From: Glycomyces sp. NRRL B-16210
Lineage (GTDB): Bacteria; Actinomycetota; Actinomycetes; Mycobacteriales; Micromonosporaceae
Reading direction: 5' to 3'
Length of the DNA: 64,000 bases
Assembly (NCBI RefSeq): GCF_000719515.1
Contig: NZ_JOGR01000014.1
Coordinates: 99,374 to 163,373 of the forward strand
Part shown: piece by piece, positions 16,047-23,860 of the stretch
Numbering within the stretch: position 1 is the first letter of the stretch
How the letters are laid out: each line of letters opens with the position of its first letter
Position numbers and translations under genes: made by a program
The notes under the pieces: generated by a model
Database searches by the model: none
What the model was told of the DNA's origin: nothing
Seen by the model: only the letters and a program-made list of their open reading frames with translations

Positions 16047-16769
16047 TTGAACGACTTGATCGCCACCTCCGACCAGATCCAGCAGGGCCAGTCGGGCTAC
16101 CGCGACGGCGGTACCGGCTTCGGTTTCTACGAGGACTACACCGGCATCCGCGACGCCGTCGCCGAAGGCAGCTGGATCGACGCCTCCATCGCCGGGCTCG
16201 GCGGCGCCATCAACATCGCCTCGACCGCCATCGACCCGTTCAGCAACCTGCTGGCGATGGGCATCGAGTGGGCGATGGAGCAGGTCCAGCCGTTGAAGGA
16301 GGCGCTCGACTGGCTCGCAGGCGACCCGGAGACCATCGAGACCGTGGCGATGACCTGGGACAACATCGCCGACGAGCTCTTCGCGATCGGCGAGGAGCTC
16401 CAAGGCGCCATCGACTCCGAGCTCGGCGACTGGAACGACGACGCGGCCGAGGCCTACCACGAGATGGCCGAGGTGAACGTCGACCTCCTGGGCGCCTTCG
16501 GCGGCACCGCGCTCGGCATGGGCGAGGCGGTGCGCGGCGCGGGCAACCTGGTGACGATGGTGCGCGAGTTCGTGCGCGGCTTCATCGCCGACTGCATCGC
16601 GAAGGTGGTCGTGTGGCTCGCCGAGGTGGTCTTCACCCTGGGCGTGGCCGCGCCGGTGGTCGCCGCCCAGATGGCCGCCGCGGTGGTCAAGTGGGTCGGC
16701 CGGATCTTCGGCTGGCTCATGGGCCTGGTCACCTCCCTCCAGTCCCTCCGCGCCCTCCTCGACGTCTAG
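16047..16769 (+). CDS. WXG-type carrier protein of a T7SS polymorphic toxin
   Basis: 240 residues from a TTG that follows GGAGTG at good spacing. There is no signal peptide. The turn DWNDDAAEAYHEM (W129) occupies the WXG position between two long helices; residues 165-240 are helical and hydrophobic and end SLQSLRALLDV. The gene at 22889-23860 encodes a homologue with the same WxxxA turn and the same C-terminal SLQSLKGLL. These N-terminal halves are normally fused to C-terminal toxins. Here the frame stops at TAG 16767-16769, and the toxin gene begins 9 nt later in the same frame. Confidence 0.8.
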   Translation: MNDLIATSDQIQQGQSGYRDGGTGFGFYEDYTGIRDAVAEGSWIDASIAGLGGAINIASTAIDPFSNLLAMGIEWAMEQVQPLKEALDWLAGDPETIETVAMTWDNIADELFAIGEELQGAIDSELGDWNDDAAEAYHEMAEVNVDLLGAFGGTALGMGEAVRGAGNLVTMVREFVRGFIADCIAKVVVWLAEVVFTLGVAAPVVAAQMAAAVVKWVGRIFGWLMGLVTSLQSLRALLDV

Positions 16770-16778
16770 GGGCCCGCG

Positions 16779-17369
16779 ATGCGACGACGACTGGCGGCCG
16801 TCCTCACGACCGCGATCATGCTGGGCGCGCTCTTCGGCTACACCGGGCTGCACGCGACCAAACGCACCCCGTCCGGCTCCGGCGGCGGGCCGAGCCGCTC
16901 GCGCAAGAGCAACCCGCCGTCGCCGCCGACCGGCGCCGCGATGCGCGCGCAGGCCGCCCGCGCCCAAGGCCCGACGGCCCGGCCCTCGAAGAAGGCCGCC
17001 GCGAAAAAAGCCGCGGCCAAGAAGGCCGCGGCCAAGAAAGCCGCCAAGAAGGCGGCGAAGAAAGCGGCCGCCGCAAAGAAGCCGCGCAACAGTCACTTGG
17101 CGGGCGGCACCCACCCCAAGACCAACGTGCCCTTCGACAGCAACGGCTACCCCGACTTCTCGCAGTGGCGGCACCCGACCGTCGCCGACGTCACGATCAC
17201 CCTCACCGGCAACCGCGGCAAGGACTTCACCGCCGCGAACCAGGCCGCGGGACTCAGCTCGACCCCCGCGGGGTACACCTGGCACCATCATCAGACCAAG
17301 GGCCTCATGCAGCTCATCGAGACCGGGGTGCACTCGAAGACCGGGCACACCGGAGGGTTCTCGAACTGA
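16779..17369 (+). CDS. Secreted WHH-type nuclease toxin with Lys/Ala-rich linker
   Basis: 196 residues. Residues 5-24 are a hydrophobic signal or anchor segment, residues 30-70 a Pro/Ser/Arg linker, and residues 71-101 a KKAAA-type Lys/Ala repeat like histone H1 tails. From residue 102 the HNH/EndoVII-superfamily WHH nuclease domain begins: PFDSNGYPDFSQW, then YTWHHHQTKGLMQLIE with W168 and H169-171, then VHSKTGHTGGFS with H185 and H190. The domain looks intact. WHH nucleases are polymorphic toxins that cut DNA. The preceding WXG carrier and following SUKH gene are its natural context. AGGGG lies 6 nt before the ATG. Confidence 0.85.
   Translation: MRRRLAAVLTTAIMLGALFGYTGLHATKRTPSGSGGGPSRSRKSNPPSPPTGAAMRAQAARAQGPTARPSKKAAAKKAAAKKAAAKKAAKKAAKKAAAAKKPRNSHLAGGTHPKTNVPFDSNGYPDFSQWRHPTVADVTITLTGNRGKDFTAANQAAGLSSTPAGYTWHHHQTKGLMQLIETGVHSKTGHTGGFSN
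16989..17081 (+). repeat. Lys/Ala-rich codon repeat inside the toxin gene
   Basis: Repeated AAG/AAA and GCC/GCG codons give a KKAAAKKAAA-type stretch of about 31 residues. It would be a strongly basic helix joining the anchor and the nuclease domain. Confidence 0.85.
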
Positions 17370-17416
17370 CGCGCCGGCGGCGCGACGCGGCCTCGGATAC
17401 ACAGGAGGAATCTCAG

Positions 17417-17899
17417 GTGGCAGGCAGTCTCGACGGACTCTTCAACGAGGAGACCTACTACACCGGCCCCGCGCTCAGCGACGCCATGGTCGCGAGCGCC
17501 GAACGGGAGCTGGGGGTGACGCTCCCGGCCGCCTACCTGCGGGTGCTGCGGCTTCGGAACGGCGGTTCGCTCGCGCGGGAGACGTTCCCGACGCCGTTCG
17601 CGACCTCATGGGCGGACGACCACTTCGCGGTGCGCGCGATCCTGGGCATCGGCGGGGACAACGGCATCGACTCGCCCGACGGGGGCAGCCGGTACCTGAT
17701 CGAGGAATGGGACTACCCGCGCATCGGCGTGGTCGTCGCCGAATGCCCCTCGGGCGGGCACGACACCGTGATGCTCGACTACACCAAGCGCAACGCCGAC
17801 GGCGAGCCGACCGTGGCGTACATCGACGAGGACCGCGAGCCGCGCACCGTCGCGGACGGCTTCGGCGCGTTCGTGGAGGCCCTGCGCTCCGGCGAATGA
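17417..17899 (+). CDS. SMI1/KNR4 (SUKH) family immunity protein
   Basis: 160 residues from a GTG at 17417 that follows AGGAGG by about 8 nt. The SUKH pattern is clear: SDAMVASAERELGVTLPAAYLRVLRLRNGG near residues 19-48, then FAVRAILGIGG and the acidic strand HDTVMLDYT near residues 115-125, and a C-terminal VADGFGAFVEAL helix. SUKH proteins neutralise the nuclease toxins encoded beside them by direct binding. Lying 47 nt after the WHH toxin gene, it is the expected cognate antitoxin. The frame is open further upstream but has no better start. Confidence 0.85.
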   Translation: MAGSLDGLFNEETYYTGPALSDAMVASAERELGVTLPAAYLRVLRLRNGGSLARETFPTPFATSWADDHFAVRAILGIGGDNGIDSPDGGSRYLIEEWDYPRIGVVVAECPSGGHDTVMLDYTKRNADGEPTVAYIDEDREPRTVADGFGAFVEALRSGE

Positions 17900-17941
17900 G
17901 CCGAGGCGGCCGCTCGCGTCGTCGCGGCCCAGGCGGGCGTC

Positions 17942-18943
17942 TCAGGCCTTGAGCCAGGTCGCCCAGGTCGGCGCGGCGTCGAGCAGTTCGGTCAGGGCGA
18001 CGACGGATTCGCGCACGATCGGGGCGTACTTCGCCTGCGTCGCGGCGTTGACGCCCCGGTGCCCGCAGGAGATCCACAGCTCCCAGGCCGTGGACGACAG
18101 CCGGCCGAGGAGCATCCCGGTGAAGGCCGACTCGTCGGCCGCGCCGAGCCGCCCTCCGGCGGCGGCGTACCCGGCCAGGCAGGCCTCGACGGTGCGCCGC
18201 TCGGGCCGCATGACGCCCAGGTCGGGGCCGGCGAGCTCGAAGGCGACCGCGACCAGTTCCCACCACGGCACCTTCGCTCCGGCGCTGTCGAAGTCCAGCA
18301 GCCGCGGCCCCTCCGGGGTGACCAGGATGTTCAGGTAGCTGAAGTCGCGGTGCATGACCAGGTCGGTCGGCTTCGACTCCAGCGCGGGCCGCACGATCTC
18401 GGCGATCCGCACCGCGGCGTCCTTGAGGGCGCGGGCCTGGGCGGCGTCGAGGACGCCCAGTTCCCTTCCCTCGCCGAGCCAGAGGTCCCAGTCGGACTGG
18501 AGTTGCAGCGTCTCGTACGTGTCGACGGCCGGGTCGGCCTCGATCCCGAGCCGCTCCAAGGCGGCGACGGTGCCGCCCGCCCATTCGGCGAGCGGCCCTT
18601 CGAGCGGCGGCACGGCGTGCGCGCCTTCGAGCAACCTCGCGGCCTTGGCGTAGAGGAGCTCGTCCACCTGGACCCACAGGCCGACCGCGTCGGTCTCGGG
18701 GAGGTACGGCTCGGGCATGTCGATGCCCGCCCGCCAGGCCGCGGCCTCGAAGGCCCCGGCCTGGGCGGCGACGCCGTACCAGAAGTCGCCCGCGGGCCGG
18801 ATGGTCTTCACGACCCAGTGGCCCGATTCGGTCTCGACCTTCCAGACCGGTTGCAGTTCATCGACTTTGAGCGTCTCCACCGGTCGCAGCGGTCGCCCCA
18901 GTCCGAGCCGTTCGGCGATCAGCGCGGGATCCATGGACGCCAT
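17942..18943 (-). CDS. Aminoglycoside-phosphotransferase (APH)-family kinase-like protein
   Basis: 333 residues. The kinase core is visible: HWVVKTIRPAGD with the ATP-binding Lys, the Brenner motif VMHRDFSYLNILV with catalytic Asp, and LLDFDSAG as the metal-binding DxD equivalent. Family members phosphorylate antibiotics, choline, homoserine or other small molecules; no feature fixes the substrate, and there is no resistance-gene context. The start is MASMDP with an alternative ATG three codons inside. It may share a promoter with nothing else, since the next minus-strand gene begins 46 nt away on its own. Confidence 0.8.
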   Translation of the reverse strand: MASMDPALIAERLGLGRPLRPVETLKVDELQPVWKVETESGHWVVKTIRPAGDFWYGVAAQAGAFEAAAWRAGIDMPEPYLPETDAVGLWVQVDELLYAKAARLLEGAHAVPPLEGPLAEWAGGTVAALERLGIEADPAVDTYETLQLQSDWDLWLGEGRELGVLDAAQARALKDAAVRIAEIVRPALESKPTDLVMHRDFSYLNILVTPEGPRLLDFDSAGAKVPWWELVAVAFELAGPDLGVMRPERRTVEACLAGYAAAGGRLGAADESAFTGMLLGRLSSTAWELWISCGHRGVNAATQAKYAPIVRESVVALTELLDAAPTWATWLKA

Positions 18944-18989
18944 TCAACCGGTGCGGGCCCACGGGCACAACCGAATTCGCCGTGCGCGG

Positions 18990-19727
18990 CTAGGAGCGGC
19001 GGAGCAGCGCGAGGTCGGCGCCCCAGGCGTCGAGCACCGGGCCGTGGCCCGCAGCGCGGGCCTTCGCTTCGACCTGCTCGAACATGCGGCGCTGGCGCCC
19101 GAGGTCGCCGGTCGCGGTGATCGCCCCGACCGCCTCCAGCAACGCCTGAGCGTCCCAGTCCGGGAGCGGGTGCCGTGCCAGTTCCCATTCGAGGTACTTG
19201 TTGTACGGGCGCGGGCGCCGGTCCATGGCGAAGAGCAGTTCGAGCAGGGGCCCGACGCTCTCGGCCGCGTCGAGCCGGGACGCGAGCAGGCGGCCGTCGC
19301 GGTGGTTCTTGACCGACCGGTAGAGCGAGTTCACGTACGTGTCGAGGAGGTCGGCGGCGAGGCCCCGGGCCTCCTGTTCGCCGAGGCGCCGCTTGGCCGC
19401 GGCGATGGCGGCGATCTCGCCGTCGAGGCGGTCGAGGACCACGCGGCCGCGGGCCAGCGCGTAGCGCTCGAACCCGGGCATCCCCGCGGCCCTGAACCCG
19501 CTCAGGGGGATCACGACCAGGTCGAGCAGTGCGGTGCGGTGCCCGTGGAGGGCCTGGATCGGGCTGGAGGCGCCGTCGGCGAGCACGACCCACAGGTCGT
19601 GGTCGGAGCGCTCGGTGGCCAGGCCGTCGTGGGCGTGCGAGCCGATGAGGACGAGCCCGACGACCGCCGGATCGGCCCGGGCGGTGCGCACGAACTCGTC
19701 GTAGGCGAGGGGAGCGGCTTCACTCAT
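18990..19727 (-). CDS. Nucleotidyltransferase-domain protein (kanamycin-NTase/pol-beta fold)
   Basis: 245 residues. The N-terminal catalytic site is GLVLIGSHAHDGLATERSDHDLWVV: the G-S motif plus two carboxylates (D-x-D type) of the polymerase-beta nucleotidyltransferase fold. The rest is helical, with LVVIPLSGF supplying a third strand and YNKYLEWEL like aminoglycoside nucleotidyltransferases. The substrate is unknown. The ATG at 19727 was selected because TACATT lies 7 nt upstream, a leaderless pattern; the frame remains open upstream by chance across the divergent DinB gene. Confidence 0.75.
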   Translation of the reverse strand: MSEAAPLAYDEFVRTARADPAVVGLVLIGSHAHDGLATERSDHDLWVVLADGASSPIQALHGHRTALLDLVVIPLSGFRAAGMPGFERYALARGRVVLDRLDGEIAAIAAAKRRLGEQEARGLAADLLDTYVNSLYRSVKNHRDGRLLASRLDAAESVGPLLELLFAMDRRPRPYNKYLEWELARHPLPDWDAQALLEAVGAITATGDLGRQRRMFEQVEAKARAAGHGPVLDAWGADLALLRRS

Positions 19728-19734
19728 GCGCGTC

Positions 19735-19740
19735 AATGTA
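19735..19740 (-). promoter_or_regulatory. -10 box (TACATT) for leaderless nucleotidyltransferase transcript
   Basis: On the minus strand TACATT is followed by 7 nt and then the ATG at 19727. Confidence 0.45.
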
Positions 19741-19812
19741 GCCCGGCGGCCGAGGAGCGCGCCGCTGCTTAATTCCTCCGCGGGCGGGCGCCGCGTCGCC
19801 GATGATGGAGGC

Positions 19813-20379
19813 ATGGCACCGAGTCGCAGCGCCGACATGTCCACCGCCGACGGCGATCCGTCCGGCGAGGGCCCGCGCGAGCCCGGACCGGGGCCGGGCG
19901 ACGAACGCGCCGTCCTCACCGAATCCCTTCGCCGCCAGCGCCGCGCCTTCGCGGTGAAGTGCGAGGGCCTCGACGCGAGCGCCATGGCGCGCCGCGCCCT
20001 CCAGCCCTCGACCATGTCGCTCCTCGGCCTCGTGCGCCACCTCGCCGAGATCGAGCGCGGGACCTTCCGGGTCTTCATGGCCGGGCAGGACGCGCCCTGG
20101 CTGTTCTGCTCCCCCGCCGACCCCGACGGCGACTTCGCCGGCGCCGCCGCCGATCCGCGGCTCGTCGAGGAGGCCTGGGCCGCATGGAGGGCCGAGGTCG
20201 AGTTCGCGACGCGCTTCCTCGCCGAGGCCCCCGGACTCGACCTCCTGGCCGAGGACGAGCACAGCGATGGGGCGGTCTCGCTGCGCGAGGCGGTGGTCGG
20301 CATGATCGAGGAGTACGGCCGCCACCTGGGCCACGCCGACCTCCTGCGCGAGCACCTAGACGCCCGCCTCGGCCGCTAG
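19813..20379 (+). CDS. DinB-superfamily protein (DUF664, mini-circle type)
   Basis: 188 residues. The four-helix DinB arrangement is supported by LGLVRHLAEIERGTFRVF (first metal His), the middle EEAWAAWRAEVEFA, and the C-terminal IEEYGRHLGHADLLREHLDARLG with the two further His ligands. Such proteins are thiol (mycothiol/bacillithiol) transferase-like; the reaction of DUF664 members is unknown. GGAGG lies directly before the ATG at 19813; an upstream in-frame ATG at 19726 would overlap the divergent gene and is unlikely. The first 30 residues are low-complexity. Confidence 0.75.
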   Translation: MAPSRSADMSTADGDPSGEGPREPGPGPGDERAVLTESLRRQRRAFAVKCEGLDASAMARRALQPSTMSLLGLVRHLAEIERGTFRVFMAGQDAPWLFCSPADPDGDFAGAAADPRLVEEAWAAWRAEVEFATRFLAEAPGLDLLAEDEHSDGAVSLREAVVGMIEEYGRHLGHADLLREHLDARLGR

Positions 20380-20389
20380 CGCGGACCTC

Positions 20390-21169
20390 TCAGGTGAGGC
20401 TCTGGGTGACGTACAGGCAGGCGAGGCCCGCGGCCAGGGCGCCGAGGAGCTTGCGCAGCAATCGCTCGGGCAGGCGGGGCTGGATCGCGGCCCCGATGTA
20501 GCCGCCGATGAGTCCGCCTATGCCGCAGGCGATCCCGAGCGACCAGTCCGGCGCGACCGGGCCCGGCGCGTTCAGGCTGAGCACCGCGTACGTCAGGCAC
20601 CCGACGATCGAGGTCACGAAGGTCGACAGCAGGGTCGCCGGCGCCACGAGCACCACCGACAGTCCCGCGCCGACCAGGATCGGGCCGAGGAGCGAGCCGC
20701 CGCCGATGCCGTAGATCCCGCCGACGAAGCCCGCGCCGACCGCCAGTGCGAACACCGTGCGCCGCCGCAGGTCGCGGGCCGGTCTCGTGCGCACGCGTCG
20801 CGGCAGGAGCAGCCAGAGGCCCAGGGGCAGGAGGATCGCGGCCGCGCAGAGGCGGAACAGGTCGGGGTCGGCGACGAAGTACACACGCGTGATGGCACCG
20901 GCGATCACGCCGGGGCAGGTGCCGAGGATGAGCACGGTCGCCAGCGGGGACCGGAGCGTGCCCTGGCGGCGGTAGCGCAGCAGCGCCCCCGGGCCGGCGA
21001 TGACGTTGTACATCAGGTTCGTCGGCGTCACCGCGGGGTTGGGCACGTGCAGGACGCTGAGCTGCACCGGCAGCAGGAACACCGCTCCCGAGACGCCCGC
21101 GGGGGCGGTGACGACCGAGATGAGCAGTGCCGCGAGCAGCCCGATGAGGTCGGTCTGCCAGTTCGCCAA
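20390..21169 (-). CDS. TauE/SafE-family sulfite or sulfonate exporter
   Basis: 259 residues with about eight transmembrane segments and the family hallmark of two similar halves: VSGAVFLLPVQLSVLHVPNP in the first and GGIYGIGGGSLLGPILVGAG in the second, each with the Gly-rich G-x-x-G-G-x-P turn. These permeases export sulfite, sulfonates or related anions. No sulfur-metabolism genes are adjacent, so the substrate is unassigned. The likely start is a TTG at 21169 (LANWQT); no clear ribosome site. Stop codons of this gene and the DinB gene are 10 nt apart. Confidence 0.8.
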   Translation of the reverse strand: MANWQTDLIGLLAALLISVVTAPAGVSGAVFLLPVQLSVLHVPNPAVTPTNLMYNVIAGPGALLRYRRQGTLRSPLATVLILGTCPGVIAGAITRVYFVADPDLFRLCAAAILLPLGLWLLLPRRVRTRPARDLRRRTVFALAVGAGFVGGIYGIGGGSLLGPILVGAGLSVVLVAPATLLSTFVTSIVGCLTYAVLSLNAPGPVAPDWSLGIACGIGGLIGGYIGAAIQPRLPERLLRKLLGALAAGLACLYVTQSLT

Positions 21170-21256
21170 GTCTTCGATGACGAGAGCGTAATCGGAGCCG
21201 CGCGAGCACGCTCGCGACGTCTCACGCTCTGGATCGGGCTCGGCGGGCCGGGTGCG

Positions 21257-21631
21257 TCAGCGCCGCGCTTCGGTCCCGACGTCCGCGGTCTCTATCACCT
21301 CGTCCAGGATCTCCCTGGTGCGCAGCAGGTCCGCTATCTGCCGGTCGATGCGCTCGCGCTCGGCCCTGAGCTCCCGGGCGAGGGTGTGGGTCGTGCGCTC
21401 GTTCGGGCCGCCGTCGTGGTCGCTCATACACGGCAGCACGTCGTGGATCGTCGCCGAGTTGAGCCCGGCCGCGAACAGGACCTGGATGCGCACCACCCGG
21501 TCCACCGCCGCCTCGCCGAACTCCCGGTGGCCGCCGGGCGTGCGCTCGGCGTCCAGGAGGCCCTGCTGCTCGTAGTAGCGCAGGGACCGCTCGCTCACGC
21601 CCGTGCGCCGGGCCAGCTCACCGATCCGCAT
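21257..21631 (-). CDS. MerR-family transcriptional regulator
   Basis: 124 residues. The N-terminal winged helix MRIGELARRTGVSERSLRYYEQQGLL is the canonical MerR start, followed by the HREFGEAAVDRVVRIQ wing and a coiled-coil dimerisation helix (ELRAERERIDRQIADLLRTREILD). A single Cys in VLPCMSD is the only thiol, so it is not a typical metal or SoxR-type sensor. It is divergent from the Old Yellow Enzyme gene, whose promoter has the long spacer and dyad expected for MerR activation. The ATG at 21631 gives the standard N-terminus. Confidence 0.85.
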   Translation of the reverse strand: MRIGELARRTGVSERSLRYYEQQGLLDAERTPGGHREFGEAAVDRVVRIQVLFAAGLNSATIHDVLPCMSDHDGGPNERTTHTLARELRAERERIDRQIADLLRTREILDEVIETADVGTEARR

Positions 21632-21649
21632 GGCCTGCCTCACATTCCC

Positions 21650-21681
21650 TTGAACCTGACATTGATGTGAAGTTCTACGGT
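21650..21681 (+). promoter_or_regulatory. MerR-type promoter with dyad in the long spacer
   Basis: TTGAAC (21650-21655) and TACGGT (21676-21681) are 20 bp apart (19 bp if the -10 is taken one base earlier). A dyad with arms AACCTGACAT and ATGTGAAGTT (8 of 10 pairs match) spans 21653-21674, filling the spacer as MerR proteins require. The start of the enzyme gene is 6 nt after the -10, so the mRNA is probably leaderless. Confidence 0.65.
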
Positions 21682-21687
21682 ACGCCC

Positions 21688-22812
21688 ATGACGCACTCAC
21701 GCGAGGCCGACAGCCTCTTCGCGCCGACCCGCCTCGGGGCCCTGGCGCTCCCCAACCGCCTGGTCATGGCCCCCATGACGCGCAACCGCGCCGAGGACGA
21801 CGGCACCCCGCCGCCGCTCATGGCCGAGTACTACGCGCAGCGCGCGAGCGCGGGCCTCGTCATCACCGAGGCCGCGATCCCCAGCCGGGTCGGCGTCACC
21901 ACGCCGAACGTCGCCGGGATCTACACCGCGACGCAGGTCGAGGGCTGGCGCGCGATCGCCGGGGCCGTGCACGCGGCCGGCGGGCGGATCGTCATGCAGA
22001 TCGAGCACGGCGGCCGCGTCAGCCACCGCGACAACAGCGGCCTGGACCCGGTCGCGCCCTCGCCGATCGCCCTGCCCGGGGGCATCCACACCCCCAGCGG
22101 TCGCCGGGAGGCGCCGGTGCCGCGCGAGATGACCGCCGAGGAGATCCGCGCCACCGCGGCCGATTTCGCCGCCGCCGCGCGCAACGGCGTCCGCGCGGGC
22201 TTCGACGGCGTCGAGGTCCACGCGGCCAACGGCTATCTGCTGCACCAGTTCCTCGCCGACGGGACCAACCGCCGCACCGACGAGTACGGCGGGAGCGTCC
22301 CGAACCGGATCAGGTTCGTGCTCGAAGTCCTGCGGGCCGTCGCCGACGCCGTCGGCGCCGAGCGCGTGGGCATCCGGATCTCACCGGGCAACACCGTCAA
22401 CGGCATCACCGAGTCCGACACCGAGGTGCTGTACCCGGCGCTGCTGGGGGCGATCGCCCCGCTCGGCCTCGCCTATGTGCACGTCGCCTACGCCGATCCG
22501 GACCTGCCGATCTTCGCCGCGATCCGGCGCCGGTGGACGGGCGCGCTCATCGCGAACCCGGTGCTCGGGCGCGACCTGCCGATCCCCGAGGACGGCGGAC
22601 TGTCCAAGGCCCGCAAGCTCATCGACGCCGGCGCCGACCTCGTCTCGCTCGGCCGGGCGTTCCTCGCCAACCCCGACCTCGTCGAACGCCTGCGCACGGG
22701 CGCGGCCCTGAACCCGATGCGCGGCCAGGGACTGGAGTACACCGGCGGCGCCGAGGGCTACACCGACTACCCGACGCTCGACCGGGCCACCGCGCAGAAG
22801 GTCGACGCCTGA
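21688..22812 (+). CDS. Old Yellow Enzyme-family alkene reductase (FMN)
   Basis: 374 residues from the ATG at 21688. OYE/xenobiotic-reductase motifs are complete: LVMAPMTRNRA at the FMN phosphate side, MQIEHGGRVSH in the active-site barrel, GFDGVEVHAANGYLLHQFL with the His-Asn-type substrate pair, DEYGGSVPNRIRF, and the C-terminal GADLVSLGRAFLANPDL. These flavoenzymes reduce activated C=C bonds of electrophilic compounds with NADPH and are often induced by such compounds. The MerR gene directly opposite and the promoter architecture argue for inducible expression. Confidence 0.9.
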   Translation: MTHSREADSLFAPTRLGALALPNRLVMAPMTRNRAEDDGTPPPLMAEYYAQRASAGLVITEAAIPSRVGVTTPNVAGIYTATQVEGWRAIAGAVHAAGGRIVMQIEHGGRVSHRDNSGLDPVAPSPIALPGGIHTPSGRREAPVPREMTAEEIRATAADFAAAARNGVRAGFDGVEVHAANGYLLHQFLADGTNRRTDEYGGSVPNRIRFVLEVLRAVADAVGAERVGIRISPGNTVNGITESDTEVLYPALLGAIAPLGLAYVHVAYADPDLPIFAAIRRRWTGALIANPVLGRDLPIPEDGGLSKARKLIDAGADLVSLGRAFLANPDLVERLRTGAALNPMRGQGLEYTGGAEGYTDYPTLDRATAQKVDA

Positions 22813-22888
22813 CAACTCCGGGCATCGCAGACCGGCGCAAACCGCCAGGCACCCCGTCGACGCAGTCCCCGCGCCGCTCGGCGGCCGA

Positions 22889-23860
22889 TCACTTGCCGAG
22901 CAGGCCCTTGAGCGACTGGAGACTCCGCGCCAGAGCGTTCAGGTGGGCCGCGACCGTCAAGGCCCACTTGGCGATCGCGGCCACCAACTGCTGCGGCACC
23001 GGGTCGCCGGAGACCTCCCGCACCGTGGCCCAGACCTTCAGGTGCGAGGCCAGCTCCGCGCCCTGCTCACGCACCAGGCGCAGCGTCGCGGCGATGACCG
23101 CGCCCGCACCGTCCACCGCCGCGGCGAGCGCCGCCGCGGTCACGGCGGTGCCGCCCAGCGCGTCGACGTTCTTGTCCATCAACGCCTTGTAGGAGGCATG
23201 CGCCTCGCCGGTCCACTCCGGCATCTCCCGGTCCAGATGGCGTTCGAGCGCGTCCGCCACCCGGCGCATCTCGGCAGAGGTCTCGTACCAGGCCCGCGTC
23301 TGGTCGGCCACGACCTGCGGGCGCCCCGCGAGCTTCGCCGCCAGCTCCCGCATCGGCGCGAAGTCCGCCAAGACCTCCTCGACCCCCGACGCCGCAACGG
23401 GATCGGCGACCAGAGCGGTGAGCCGCTCATCGGCCCAGGACAAGTTCGCGATGCGATCGACCAGCGGCTGGATCTGCTCGGCCAGCCGCGGGCCCGGGTT
23501 CGCCTCGGCCACCGGCGTCGAACTCCCCTCCGGGGCCCAGTACGCGGCGCTCGCCACCTCGTCGCGGCCGGGCGCCCCGGGACCGCCCTCGTAGGCGTCC
23601 GCCGAGAGCCGCAGCCGCACCGCCGCCTTCCGGAAGTTCTCCATCACGAAGTCGAGCAGCTCGTCCTGGCGCGCGAAGCGCTCCTCGATGAACTCCCCCA
23701 GCCAGGCGCACAGCGACCCGTACGTCAGATCGTCGCGGGCCATGAAGGTGCTGGTGAACCGCACGGCCTCGAGCCGGTGGCGGAGGTCTTCGAGCCCGTC
23801 GGCGTGGCCGCGCAGGGCCGCGGCCACGGCGCCGTCCTCGGGCGCGTCTCGTCGCTGCAT
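22889..23860 (-). CDS. WXG-type T7SS carrier-like protein without toxin domain
   Basis: 323 residues, mostly helical, no signal peptide. The middle holds EMPEWTGEAHASYKALMDKNVDALGG, a WXG turn followed by a helix, matching the 16047 protein (DWNDDAAEAYHEM...NVDLLGAFGG). The C-terminus (AAIAKW...ARSLQSLKGLL) also matches that protein's end. An extra N-terminal block of ~200 residues is helical and acidic. No toxin, immunity or ESX machinery gene is adjacent. The last residues stop right where a toxin would normally be fused. It may be a decayed or toxin-less carrier, or a secreted structural protein. Confidence 0.7.
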   Translation of the reverse strand: MQRRDAPEDGAVAAALRGHADGLEDLRHRLEAVRFTSTFMARDDLTYGSLCAWLGEFIEERFARQDELLDFVMENFRKAAVRLRLSADAYEGGPGAPGRDEVASAAYWAPEGSSTPVAEANPGPRLAEQIQPLVDRIANLSWADERLTALVADPVAASGVEEVLADFAPMRELAAKLAGRPQVVADQTRAWYETSAEMRRVADALERHLDREMPEWTGEAHASYKALMDKNVDALGGTAVTAAALAAAVDGAGAVIAATLRLVREQGAELASHLKVWATVREVSGDPVPQQLVAAIAKWALTVAAHLNALARSLQSLKGLLGK

